Notes under the pieces: generated by a model
Seen by the model: the letters and a program-made list of their open reading frames with translations, nothing else
What the model was told of the DNA's origin: nothing
Databases searched by the model: none
In this document: piece after piece, positions 1 to 9,780 of the stretch
How positions within the stretch are numbered: the stretch's first letter is position 1
Layout of the letters: every line of letters starts with the position of its first letter
Position numbers and translations under genes: made by a program
Origin: Apoderus coryli
Lineage: Eukaryota > Arthropoda > Insecta > Coleoptera > Attelabidae
DNA: 64,000 nt
Assembly (NCBI GenBank): GCA_911728435.2
Contig: OU452211.1
Coordinates: forward strand, 8,724,428-8,788,427
Reading direction: 5' to 3'

Positions 1-519
1 TGATTACATTTTCTCTCATGCAACTTTGGGTCGGTCCACAAGCATTTCAACAGAGCGAAATTTGTCCATTCGGTTTTCCAGGTAATTAGCCTGAAGGAAA
101 CATCTGACCGCAATCGGCTACCGAAATTATTGCAATAATTGGCATTCCGATTTGGTATAATATGGTTGTATGAACGTATAATATGTAGACATAGAAGTAT
201 CGTTAGTGCGGGCTAATAAAGTCTATTACGCTCAATATATTTGGCAACATCGCATGTTCGCCGCATATAACCTCTATGTTTTTCTTTTCTTTTGGCCACT
301 TGCTTCATTAAGCATTCGGCCATTTCTATATTCTTGTTTGGTAGAATTGGTAAATGTAAATAAACTTTTAACGCTATTTTAATACTTTAGCAAATTTATT
401 TTACTTAAAAAAGTGTTTAATGTGGTCTGTGTGTCTTAAGTAGGAATTCTGTGGGTGATCTAGTTTATTAAATAGAAGAATATCCCATAAATGGTACATA
501 TAATTCTGGGGTAATGGCG
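1..519. other. No gene recognised
   Basis: A+T-rich sequence with no open frame that resembles a known family on either strand and no clear repeat. It ends where the inverted-repeat transposon begins. Confidence 0.5.
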
Positions 520-547
520 TTTTATGTTTCAAAAAAAGCACAGGGTG

Positions 548-1709
548 ATTCATTATGGTTGCAACAAACGCAAACTGGAGATTCCTGCAAACAATTGAAG
601 CATTTTTTGCCATTGAACCCATGTCCGCAAATGCTTCGTTATCGAGATACAGGGTGTCCAAATTTAGTGGTCAAATTACCATTTTTGTTCATTTACCAAA
701 AACTAGCTAACCGATTTTGACAAAATTTTAAATGCATTTTAGGGTGGCACGTTTAACAATCAATTATGGCCGTTGTTCGTAATTAATTCGAATTAATTGA
801 GGATGTACCTCTGAATATTGTTCAAAACATGTGGTACCAACATGATGGAGCCCCTGCGCATCGTGGTAGATAAGTAACAGAAGTTTTAAATCAACTGTTT
901 GGCAACAATTGGGTTGGTTTGGGAGGTCCCATCGACTTCTTTTTATATGGGGGTATACATGAAAGAATAATTATGGGTTTACAGTGTACCAATTATAAAT
1001 TAAAACCAGCTACGGGAGAGAATTCATGAAGCTGCTAGGGAAATACGAAGCGATCATAATATCTATATTAGAGCTACAAATTCATTAGTTGAGAGATGTA
1101 GAATGTGCATTACTGTCAATGGAGGGCAATTTGAACAGTTGTTATGTATTTTATTGCTAAATTTTTAATTGTACTGCTAGGCCTTAAAATTTGTTAAGTA
1201 ATTTGTTATTATTAAATCGTTTTCCATGGCAACTGATTTTTCATTTGGTTTTCTGGTAAACGTTATTTTGATTTAAATCTACCATTAACTTGCAATTTAT
1301 CGGTTTCCAGAAAAATGCTAGAAACTACAACATCGACGTAAATAATTTTTTTGTATCTTGCTGTTTTTAAAACAGTAATAATTTAAAATAATAAAGCTTT
1401 TCAAAGCTGTCTTTAATTAATTTGTGTGTAAAATTTACCCAAATGTCCCCTATATCTACGCCAATGAACAATTAATGAAAGTCAAAATAATGCAGATTAT
1501 TTAAGGTTATTGGTTCCCAAATGCATTTAAAATTTTGTCAAAATCGGTTAGCTAGTTTTTGGTAAACGAACAAAAAAGCTAATTTGACCACTAAATTTGG
1601 ACACCCTGTATCTCGATAATGAAGCATTTGCGGACATGGGATCAATGGCAAAAATGCTTCAATTGTTTGCAGGAATCTCCAGTTTTCGTTTGTTGCAACC
1701 ATAATGAAT
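548..1709 (+). mobile_element. Tc/mariner-like DDE transposon with 192-bp TIRs, defective
   Basis: Positions 548-739 recur in reverse complement at 1518-1709 with only a few mismatches, so the element has terminal inverted repeats of about 192 bp. Both arms contain the TACAGGGTGTCC word (about 650 and 1597). The interior, about 780 bp, holds the C-terminal part of a dead transposase and is too short for a full gene of about 1 kb, so the copy is internally deleted. An outer CACAGGGTG lies just left of the left arm (541) but is not seen on the right. That suggests the right tip has been lost or has diverged. Superfamily is inferred from the transposase remnant. Confidence 0.75.
795..1168 (+). 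pseudogene. Degenerate DDE transposase C-terminal fragment
   Basis: One frame reads NMWYQHDGAPAHR, the block around the second catalytic Asp of insect Tc/mariner-type transposases, followed by a stop. It continues with LNQLFGNNWVGLGGPI and DFFLYGG, where the usual proline-rich stretch before the third catalytic residue has been shortened. After a frame break it ends with a recognisable C-terminus, CITVNGGQFEQLL, that many insect members of this group share. At least one in-frame stop, one deletion and one frame change show it cannot make an enzyme. It lies between the two arms of the 548-1709 element and belongs to it. The N-terminal DNA-binding half is missing. Confidence 0.7.
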
Positions 1710-1720
1710 GAAGTATAAGG

Positions 1721-2469
1721 CAAGTTAAGAAAATGTGTAAAATTCTGTGGGTTTCCAAGTTTACCAGAACCCTGATCAACTAAAACAAAATTAAATCCTT
1801 TAAAAAAATAACAATCTTATATGTATATGAAAACATAAAAAAGTAAATAAAATAAATTCTGATTTCTGCAGCCTTCTTATGAATAATATAACTGCATTCA
1901 TTCTGAAATCAAATGATGCCTTATTTTGACCTTACTTATTTTTATTTTAATACTATTCAATTGAACTAAATCTGGCAGAATTGTTTTTAAATGACACAAG
2001 TTCTACTCTTCTAAGAGCCAGTGGCAGAGAACGTGATTTAAAGAAAACAGTCCGTTTCACTTGGAAATCATTGTTTTTCTTGGACAAGAGTTTTCGTTAA
2101 TACGATGACGTCTGTTCATGTCGCGATTAAACATAATCCTCACCATTTCGCGAAATCGAAAACGTCCCCTTGTAGATCAGGATTACAGTTAGCCCTTTCA
2201 GTGACGAGTTTTTTTTTTAGAGAGATTCAAATTTTAATTTAACATTTTTAACTTAATTTAAAATATTTTGAAATTGGAAAAAATTTATTTTTTCCAAAAC
2301 AATTGATGTTCGTTTTAACGAACATGATGACTTAACTTATTGGAAAAAAATTTCGGGTAACAAAGAAATGCTTTATTTGCAATGAAAACTAACAAAACAA
2401 TTACAGTCACGATTTATGCATAGGTGAATATTACATTTGCTGCAAAGAAAATTAGTTTTTTAAGGCAGC
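1721..2469. other. No gene; possible piggyBac-type end
   Basis: No coding sequence recognised. The word CCCTTTCAGTGACGAG at 2193-2208, preceded by GTTAG, resembles the CCCTTT start of piggyBac-type ends at a decayed TTAA site. It could be the far end of the piggyBac piece at 2520-2648. I could not find a matching inverted end. Confidence 0.3.
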
Positions 2470-2519
2470 TTGCAACCGGATGTGCCATTCTCTTCAACGT
2501 TCTCTCCTCCTCTCCAACG

Positions 2520-2648
2520 TTCCCCCTCTTCCTCCCTAATCTTTCTTGACTTTCATCATAGTCTGTTTCTTCAAATTCTTCTAAATCTAACAAGACATTT
2601 GATGATGTCTAACAGTTCTTGATCAGCAAGTGGCCTATTTGAAGACAT
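2520..2648 (-). pseudogene. piggyBac-like transposase N-terminus, truncated
   Basis: On the minus strand an ATG at 2648 opens MSSNRPLADQELLDII, followed after a +1 shift by SNVLLDLEEFEETDYDES. A Ser/Leu-rich start followed by a very acidic stretch is how many piggyBac-family transposases (cut-and-paste, TTAA target) begin. The frame then runs into low-complexity Arg/Glu/Gly sequence and no DDD catalytic domain follows. A separate C-terminal piggyBac-like piece lies at about 49.2-49.6 kb and is not contiguous with it. The identification rests on a short acidic motif, so a different protein start remains possible. Confidence 0.45.
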
Positions 2649-3192
2649 TATACTATCTCATCTTAACTACGGACAGTTGACCAAGCAAAGATCCCATGTG
2701 ATGATAAGTATTTGACGTTCTTAACATAACTCTTGCATTCTTCGTAAATAATGAATGAACCCTCGTATAAACTAAATATACCAATGGCATGGTCAACTAG
2801 ATTTATCCTTTTTCTAGTAATATTATATATAAATTGCCTGGATACCTACAAAACATAATAGAAATTTTTCATCATTTCACTGAATGCACAGATTTAATCA
2901 AGCATAGTGCACTGTTTATTTGACTCTAGCTTCTCTTTTTTTTTCTCATGTATGTATTCATTTTTTACTCAATTTAGAACGGATAGTTGATACCTATATC
3001 GTCAGTCGTGAATTTGCTTTGAGAGAAATCGATCTCTACCAATATATTATGTTCTGTTGGATCGCACGGAGTTCAGTAATTTTCAAATGAAACCGGAAAT
3101 AAGAATGGGGATGTCAATCTGAAGGCATATAAGATGAAGTAAATCAAATTTAGCTAGAATTTGGACAACCAACAATGTTGGCCGAAACATTT

Positions 3193-3314
3193 TTATTTAT
3201 CAGCAAACAGTCTTCCAAGAGTGAGACGATTGGATAAGATTCTTGCAAGAACCGATCCGGCGATGGAGAAGAGTGAGATACCACGATAGTTTCCATCTTG
3301 CAGTTCATCAAGCA
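3193..3314 (-). pseudogene. Non-LTR reverse transcriptase fragment (N-terminal palm)
   Basis: The minus strand reads LDELQDGNYRGISLFSIAG and then SVLARILSNRL. This is the NYRGISLLS...GK(V)xARILxNRL block that precedes catalytic motif A in endonuclease/RT elements of the RTE and L1-like groups. The frame is open for about 40 codons and ends in a stop at 3193. No catalytic YxDD is present in this piece. It may be related to the thumb fragment just upstream on the same strand and to the larger fragment at 21.4 kb, which ends in similar sequence. Confidence 0.6.
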
Positions 3315-3484
3315 CGGTTTTGGTTTTTATGAAAAGTGTCTGGCGACATCACTGCAACTATCTTCGATTTGAGTCGTGTTTCAGCAGAAAGAACTATCTT
3401 ATTTTTGGAAGAGTTCCCGTTTTGCCAGTCCGGCTTTTCGGAGAACTTTCAGGACACTTTCAACATTCGTCACAGTACCCACAT

Positions 3485-3715
3485 TTGCAAGGCTTCAATT
3501 TGGAAGATTGTTCTAGTCTGCATCTTATCTCTTGATCGAGATCCCAGTCTTTGTTGATCTTGTATCCTAAATTTTTAAATCGAGAGTATGGAATTTCGTT
3601 CCTGGGCTGACAATTTCTGTATATAGTTTGGCCGATGTTAAATTTTAATTGTAGTTTTTGGCTTTCTTGTTGAATATGATTTAGTAGCGTTTAGAGGTTC
3701 ATACGCAGACCAGAT
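3485..3715 (-). pseudogene. Non-LTR reverse transcriptase fragment (thumb region)
   Basis: The minus strand reads SGLRMNL then, after frame breaks, SRFKNLGYKINKDWDLDQEI followed by RCRLEQSSKLKPC. This corresponds to the GLKMNxxKTK and KYLGxxxxxDxxxxxEIRxRI blocks after the YADD motif. The copy at 21.4 kb has the equivalent KFKYLGSWISEDLNPEIEIR. Read in minus-strand order, this later part of the protein comes before the earlier part at 3193-3314, so the two are separate or rearranged copies. Confidence 0.5.
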
Positions 3716-4575
3716 ATTGTTATTGAGGATTCTGTCTATATTTTAATTCCCAATGGATTGTCTAAGATTATATTAGAAAAAATAAGGAAATCAAACAATC
3801 GTCGTCGGATCAATCTGCATCAAGCTCAGAAAGTGGAATCGATGGTTCATCCGTCGTAGAGTCCTGATTTAGATGCTTTCAAAAGATGTAAATATATTTT
3901 GGAAAACAATAGAGCAAAGTGTATTTTGATTATTAGGCTCAAAATATAAATATTGGGCCTCGAACTTTTAATTATATTTATGTTTTACAGAAATTCAACG
4001 TACAGTTTATATAATATAGGAAGATGCCTGTTATCAAAGGTAACAATTTAAATCTATTTTTCAATATAACGATATTGAATCCTTACATCTACCATCTAAT
4101 CTACTTTCGAACATATAAATTCCCAACATAATATGATTTGGAATCACGATATATTTTTTTTATCTCATCACATAAGGGAAATTGAGGTAGTCCCTTATGA
4201 CACACGGCATACGGGTTTGCAGATAGACTTTGAATCATTGATGGCATGTACACATAGATTACGTTGATGCTGCAAAAAAAAAGTACATCAATTTTAAATG
4301 TTGTGTATTTTCAATTTGCGTAGTTGCATTTAGTTTACACACGATAGTAGGTAAGGTAACTTCATGAATAAATTGACAAAATCACATTTAATGTGATACC
4401 TTAATTGGATATGCAAGTCCTTCATCGATTTATTGACATAATCGATTTTAATGATATATTTAGTTAATTTGATGCGAAAAAGCTAATTAAAACTCTCATT
4501 TTATTATTTATTTATAGTTCTTATGTGTGTACCTATTAGTCAGTGGAGTAGTAAACTCACTGTCTTAATATCTGA
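3716..4575. other. No gene recognised
   Basis: A+T-rich sequence of about 860 bp. No family match in any frame and no inverted or tandem repeat that I can see. Confidence 0.4.
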
Positions 4576-5283
4576 TCTCATACATACCCTGATGGACATA
4601 TCGAAAGCTCAGTCATGCAGCAGGACTTTTTATTTCTTTATGATTTTTCAAAGTTGAACTATATTTGGTGGGTTGTAGACTTTTACTTGATGACCTACCC
4701 TGGGGTTATTAGAACCCCCCTCGCTCTCATACATATCCTGATTGGTTCAGAATAGATGTCTGATGAACATATCGAAAGCTCAGTCATGCAGCAGGACTTT
4801 TTATTTTTTTATGATTTTTCAAAGTTGAACTATATTTGGTGGGGTGTAGACTTTTACTTGATGACCTACCCTGGGGTTATTAGAACCCCTCTCGCTCTCA
4901 TACATATCCTGATTGGTTCAGAATAGATGTCCGATGAACATATCGAAAGCTCAGCCATGCAACAGGACTTTTTATTTTTTTATGATTTTTCAAAGTTGAA
5001 CTATATTTGGTGGGGGTGTAGACTTTTACTTGATGACCTACCCTGGAGTTATTAGAACCCCTCTCGATCTCATACATACCCTGATTGGTTCAGAATAGAT
5101 GTCCGATGGTCATATCGAAAGCTCAGTCATGCAGAAGGACTTTTTATTTTTTTATGATTTTTCAAAGTTGAACTATATTTGGTGCGGTGTAGACTTTTAC
5201 TTGATGACCTACCCTGGGGTTATTAGAACCCCTCTCGATCTCATACATACCCTGATAGATTCAGAATAGATGTCTGATGAATC
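4576..5283. repeat. Tandem array of a 171-bp unit, about 4 copies
   Basis: The word TCGAAAGCTCAG starts at 4601, 4772, 4943 and 5115, giving spacings of 171, 171 and 172 bp. Each unit also carries GATGACCTACCCTGG, a TTATTAGAACCCC stretch and GATTGGTTCAGAATAGATG. Copies are nearly identical apart from point changes such as CTGATGA/CCGATGA. The first copy is shorter at its left edge, and the last runs into the hairpin described next. The array is not coding in any frame. It could be a satellite seed or the repeated end of a retroelement. Confidence 0.85.
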
Positions 5284-5320
5284 CTGAGGAAGACAAAAAT
5301 TTGTTTGTCGAAACGTCGAG
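5277..5320 (+). other. Hammerhead-ribozyme-like hairpin at array end
   Basis: After the last 171-bp unit the sequence reads CTGAGGA, then GACAAA-aatttg-TTTGTC, then GAAAC and GTC. CTGANGA followed by a hairpin and GAAAC is the catalytic-core layout of hammerhead ribozymes, with the GACAAA/TTTGTC arms as stem II. One extra A separates CTGAGGA from the stem, and I cannot form convincing stems I and III, so activity is doubtful. Hammerhead motifs are known in Penelope-like retroelements and some insect satellites. The downstream AATAAA-rich stretch is compatible with a retroelement end. Confidence 0.3.
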
Positions 5321-5541
5321 GAAAAAATAGAAGTGTAATATGAAATAAAAAGCTTTATTTCACTTTTGTTGTTAATACGAACTTAAACCCCAATAACGAT
5401 ATCAAAAAATACAAAAAAAAGTGCAGCATTTCAAAAAAATGAAAAATGTTCCTATCAACATACGTATTATGTCCAACCGAAATAATGTTGAAATATATTG
5501 CCGCTATATGTAAATTATTGATAATATTTTTTTTCTGGGGC

Positions 5542-5605
5542 AAGCAGCGTCCTATACCAAACCAAGGCTCCAAAAAATTGAATTTTGGTTCCCTAATAAT
5601 GGGGT
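5542..5605 (-). repeat. Dispersed repeat shared with 11.85-11.91 kb
   Basis: On the minus strand this reads CGACCCCATTATTAGGG ... TTTTTTGGAGCCTTGGTTTG and GTATAGGACGCT. The plus strand at 11848-11912 has CGACTCCATTATTAGG ... TTTTTTGGGGCCTTGGTTTG and GTATAGGACGCT. The two are about 64 bp long, in opposite orientation, and most of the positions match. This suggests two ends or copies of one old element. The rest of 5350-6420 shows no gene; a lone CACCCTGTA word lies at 5847. Confidence 0.6.
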
Positions 5606-6420
5606 CGTTCGCCTCGTTGGCCATATAGGTACAATATCTCCCTGTCATCTATTGAATGTGTGCAAAACTGGTTCTCAACGTTGGCCAATTTGTTATTTTC
5701 CTAGTTTCCCTAGCGACGCATAGTCGCGTCACTCGATGGAGTTGGCGAGTTTAAGTTATAGAGTAAATTTCGATCATGATTGAAAATAACCCATCCTTGC
5801 TTTATTCAAAAATACACACCGTGCAAAATCATCGAATATGGAATACCACCCTGTACTAGCTTTCATAAATAATTGCCTCTGTCCTCTTTATTTTTTCTTT
5901 TGTGTAAAATCCTGCTATTCGGATTGGCATAACAGTCGTCGTAATGGACAAATCTTGTTGGTGAAAATTGACGCATATTTTAACCGCAAAAGTAATTACG
6001 TTTCACCCTTTTAATTCGATTTCCCACTTTGAAAGTCTACTACGGAGCAGCGTGAATTTGTATAAAGAAATATTATTCGTACGTCTGTCGAGGAAAATCG
6101 ATAACTTTTTTGGGACTTGTTAACGAGTATCACAACGGCATAAAATATAAATCTTGTATATTGTTCGTTCCTTTTTAATGTTTTACTAGATGGCAACAGG
6201 ATTAACAGTTTTGAAAGAGGCGTTCAATGCATGGACGCAAATAAATCACAGTCTTGATTCCTAATTGACACACATTCTTGAAAATGATGGCCGTTACAAT
6301 GTCAAACCTGAGTTTGGATTTTTGAAACATTATTTTTTCCCAGATGGGAGGTTTTTGGACAAGTTTACTGCAAAACAGTCCGTCATGCATGTGCCTGATA
6401 GAATTTCATCAGAATCATAG

Positions 6421-6549
6421 AGATGCAAGAAATGTATCGATATATTCTTTCTTTCAGTATTAGGGATGCAAGAAATGTATCGATATATTCTTTCTTTCAT
6501 TATTAGAGATGCAAGAAATGTATTGATATATTCCATTCGATCTTAATTT
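6421..6549. repeat. 43-bp tandem repeat, 3 copies, of a dispersed family
   Basis: The unit AGATGCAAGAAATGTATCGA with the following TATATTCTTTCTTTC starts at 6421, 6464 and 6507, a period of 43 bp. The third copy continues into about 80 bp (ATTCGATCTTAATTTC ... GAGTCTATTAGCCGCCTGT) that is also present, diverged, at 24328-24440. The tandem part is therefore a local amplification inside a dispersed repeat. The flanks (5606-6420 and 6640-7325) contain no gene I can recognise. Confidence 0.75.
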
Positions 6550-7325
6550 CTTTTTAAGGTTGAACTATTGTCTCGAGGATTGCAACTGAGTCTATTAGCC
6601 GCCTGTATTTAAATAAAATCCTTACTTTCACTTCCATCTCAGTTTTTGACCGGCCTGTAAATTAAATCATTCTGGAAATTGACACTATCAAGCGTTGGGT
6701 TTTCATCAGATCAATTTCCATACCGATAAAAATTCAGGTTGAACTTACCACTAATTGAAGAGGTTGAATAATTCCTTGCGCGTCCTCGTGCTGTCGATAA
6801 ATCACAGAATCTTGCGAATATTAGCCAATTTCATAATTGAAAACACATCAGGCCATCTTATGACGAGTTTTACTAGCGGACCCGGTATAAAATCCAATAG
6901 ATCTAACAGACCTTTCCACATTGGTAGATAGGTACATAAATATTGTACTGGAAACATTTCAAAATAGGGTTAGAATATAGGTACGAGCAAATCGATTCCA
7001 ATGTATTATGATATAAATCCTACAGGAGGTGATATATCTCTATTGAAATGATGAGATTTAGGTTCACTATTACCGAATGGAGCTATCATTCACTAGGAAA
7101 GGAATATATATTGTATATGGGATAGAAAGGATTTAGTTGTAGTTATGTGACCCAGCAATAATAAGGAATTTTCAATATTTTATTCAAACGGTGTGGAAAC
7201 TATTATCTATCTACCAAGGGTGATTTTAAATTGATGCGAAATATTTTGAAACGGTGATTTATGGGAAATAATGAACACTTTCCCGCTAAGTTAGAGCATT
7301 TTATCATCATCATATAACACATATA

Positions 7326-7616
7326 GTTAACGTCTGCGTGGAGATTGGCTACTTTCCCCTAACCTGGCGCAAATCGCTTGTTTGTCCTATACCTAAAACA
7401 CACAGTCCTAGTTTCGCAAGTGACTTAAGACCAATTAGTCTTTTGCCTGTTCTTTCTAAAATATTAGAAACCGTAGTCTACAAGCAGGTATTCAGTTACG
7501 TTTCTTCATCATTGTTGAACCTTTCGGATAATATTGTGAGAGCTTTGGATAGGGGATTGTCAGTGGTATCAGTAACGCTAGATTATTCGAATGCATTCGA
7601 TCCTGAGCCATGATTT
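7326..7616 (+). pseudogene. Non-LTR reverse transcriptase N-terminal fragment
   Basis: The frame reads GYFPLTWRKSLVCPIPK, DLRPISLLPVLSKILE, a gap, then DNIVRALDRGLSVVSVTLDY and SNAFD. These are the conserved blocks from the WK...PIPK motif through RPISLL to catalytic motif A (DYSNAFD, with the first catalytic Asp), as in Jockey/CR1-like elements. The usual GF..GxST block between them is deleted. The fragment stops directly after motif A, where a 41-bp inverted duplication starts, so the palm motifs B and C are lost. The break and the duplication probably arose in one rearrangement. Confidence 0.75.
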
Positions 7617-7742
7617 GAATTTAAATATTTTAATTGTTTTTGGACTTAGTACATAGAGAGACCTATCGCTGAACCCGTAATACTTCAGTTTAGCAACAAG
7701 CAAATCATGGCTCAGGATCGAATGCATTCGAATAATCTAGCG
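7576..7742. repeat. 41-bp inverted duplication with 85-bp loop
   Basis: Positions 7576-7616 (CGCTAGATTATTCGAATGCA ... GCCATGATTT) occur in perfect reverse complement at 7702-7742. The left arm is the coding end of the RT fragment, motif A included. The right arm is an inverted copy of that coding end, so it arose by duplication of element DNA and is not a native terminal repeat. The loop has no recognisable content. Confidence 0.85.
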
Positions 7743-7779
7743 CCACTGATAACTTTATAAAATTGGTACATCTAGAGTC

Positions 7780-7842
7780 TAGATTCGTTTTAGTCTTAGA
7801 AGGGTCTAGATTCTAGACCCTTCTAAGACTAAAACGAATCTA
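7780..7842. repeat. Near-perfect 63-bp palindrome
   Basis: The left arm 7780-7810 (TAGATTCGTTTTAG ... GGGTCTAGA) is followed by one base and then its exact reverse complement at 7812-7842. One arm matches part of the LTR family (ATTCGTTTTAGCCTTGG at about 42.1 and 46.5 kb), so the palindrome is an inverted duplication at the broken end of the LTR copy beginning at 7843. It lies 38 bp from the 7576-7742 inverted duplication. Confidence 0.9.
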
Positions 7843-8630
7843 AACTCGAAAATCCGATTGTTTTTCCAAAACACTTAACATACATGAGAAGTAGGAACCT
7901 AGATTGAAAATCAGAAAAAAGTGCATTTTTACAATATACCCCTACAAAGATACATCTACAGGGTGAGAGAATCAGAAATAAGATACATTTTTATGTCGAC
8001 TTTAATAACGGTTGTTAATTGTTAAGATGTCCTATGTTGGAGATTTTTCAGAAGATCAACAAGACACTACTGTTTGTAAAGTTAGGCACAATACGATTAT
8101 ATAATGACTCCTTAATCTCCGGAAAAGCTAACTGGATGAAAACCCATGTTCATATTTTCTACGCCCTTTATATTTATTCTTTGTTATGGGAAACCTTGTT
8201 AACTCCCCAACTACTAGCTTCTGTATATAATAATAAAAGTCCGACATTTAATTTACATGAAGGTATATCGATGTTCAAAAGTGAGACCACACTGTATTTA
8301 AAACATGTCATTCTTCGAACAAGAAAACACGGTCCATCTGTTTCTAAAAGTTGAACAAAGAAAACAGACAAAAATTATATATTTTTGTTATTCATTTACC
8401 TACTTGTAGAGGTGTTTATTGCTCTTCGTAAAACCCATATCAATAAACGATAAGATAGATAGAAAACAGACCCTTAAATTTTATGACTAAAATGACAGTT
8501 TAGGAACATTTCTGAACAATCTACTTAAAATAATATTCACAAAAATATTATATTTCCCAAACTAATAGAAAATATCTATAAAATCACCCAACTAGTATAC
8601 ATAATACCAGTTGCGTGGTGTCTTATTACA
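7843..8630 (-). mobile_element. Truncated LTR copy A
   Basis: Read on the minus strand from 8630, this begins TGTAATAAGACACCACGC and matches the copies starting at 41364 and 45778. Shared blocks include AGTTGGGTGATTTTATAGAT, the TTTATTATTATATACAGAAGC stretch, CATAAAAATGTATCTTATTT and TTTTTACAATATACCC. It lacks the distal third with the AATAAA signal and the primer-binding-like site, ending instead in the palindrome at 7780-7842. No coding sequence is present. The 111-codon frame at 8019-8354 has no family resemblance and lies inside this noncoding repeat. Confidence 0.7.
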
Positions 8631-9780
8631 CTTGCACGACCACGTTTAAATTCAGCAATCCAATTGTCTCGATGAAGCAGAGTCCAACGCAATATTCAAA
8701 ATGGGATCATTGCATTATAGAACAGCGCTATAAAAATTAAATAAAAAAACTTTAACACCCCTCGTAATTAATAGATAGTAAAGTTTTTGTTGTAATGATT
8801 TTAAAATTTTGCAGACTAGCTTAGCTTGTTTTGTATCGTTCCCTGTTAAATATCCATAGCAATATTCGCAATTGTTTCCGGATCCAGATTGAATTTGGTG
8901 TGATGCACAAGCACAATTTGTTCATTGACAAGGACATGGAACACAAAATGTATGCGAGGTTATGATAACTAAACTGCAGATATTATTACTGTATACTAAC
9001 TACAATGTATGTATTTCATTGAATAAATCATTGAGTTTAATCATAGGCGTATATAACTCATATTTTATAGCCCATACATAATTTGGGTTTATTGGCTGTA
9101 AGACTAATTTGTGCATATTTAATTCATTTAATATTGTCAAATAAAATGGGCTTGTCATTTGTGATGAAATAAGGTATGCACAAAAAATGAACCTTTCCCT
9201 TTTTTACTGTTCAACTGTCTAGGAAAGCTAATATAGCCGGATACTCATATCGACCACTATAGACATATCAGAAGATGTTTTTCTCTATAGCTATTTTCGT
9301 AAAAAACCTGGAACACCCTGTATATGAATCTTTTAACCATATAATGATATGCAGCTGTAGGTACTGTCTAAAACAAACATATGAAAAATCTGCTGCTACA
9401 GTTTGGATTACCCAACTCTCAACCGTCAAGCCGCACAAAAACTTCCAATATGCTATTAAAACTTTTGCAGAGTGAACAACATACAGCCCTCGCCAACTTT
9501 ATACTGTAACATGGTACGATGTATGTTTATGCGCCTCGTTGGAATACGACCCATGAGTTTGTGCTTGTTTTTTATCGCTACAAAACTGGATGCTGTTGTT
9601 GGTTTTAGAATTGTATTGCCATCATATTTTTACTAGTCTAACTAAACACGTGTTTTCTACAGCTTAAGTTTTTATTACGTTTTTTCTTTATTTATGGATA
9701 TTTTTTATTTTATTTACTTTTTGATTTTACCGTGCGGTATGATTAGTTAGTATATTCTCATTAGTTAACATAATAAGAAT
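8631..9780. other. No gene recognised
   Basis: A+T-rich. There is a lone CACCCTGTA word at about 9313, next to a 66-codon frame with no resemblance to a known protein. A short (ATC)n run at 9782-9797 marks the tail of the next element. Confidence 0.4.

Noticed and set aside
3320..3557. Plus-strand frames of 71 and 73 codons
   Set aside because: They lie antisense to an RT-rich stretch and show no motif of their own.
4758..4780. A hammerhead ribozyme in every 171-bp unit
   Set aside because: CTGATGA is intact in only one unit, others read CCGATGA or CTGATGG, and no stem II forms between it and CGAAA.
4576..5283. CRISPR array
   Set aside because: Units are directly tandem at 171 bp with no unique spacers, and the setting is an insect genome.
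5355..5648. 97-codon minus-strand frame
   Set aside because: Overlaps the dispersed repeat shared with 11.85 kb and has no family resemblance.
8019..8354. 111-codon plus-strand frame
   Set aside because: Lies entirely inside the noncoding LTR family, is not kept in copies B, C or D, and has no domain.
9275..9475. 66-codon frame next to a CACCCTGTA word
   Set aside because: No resemblance to transposase ends, unlike other frames found next to this word.
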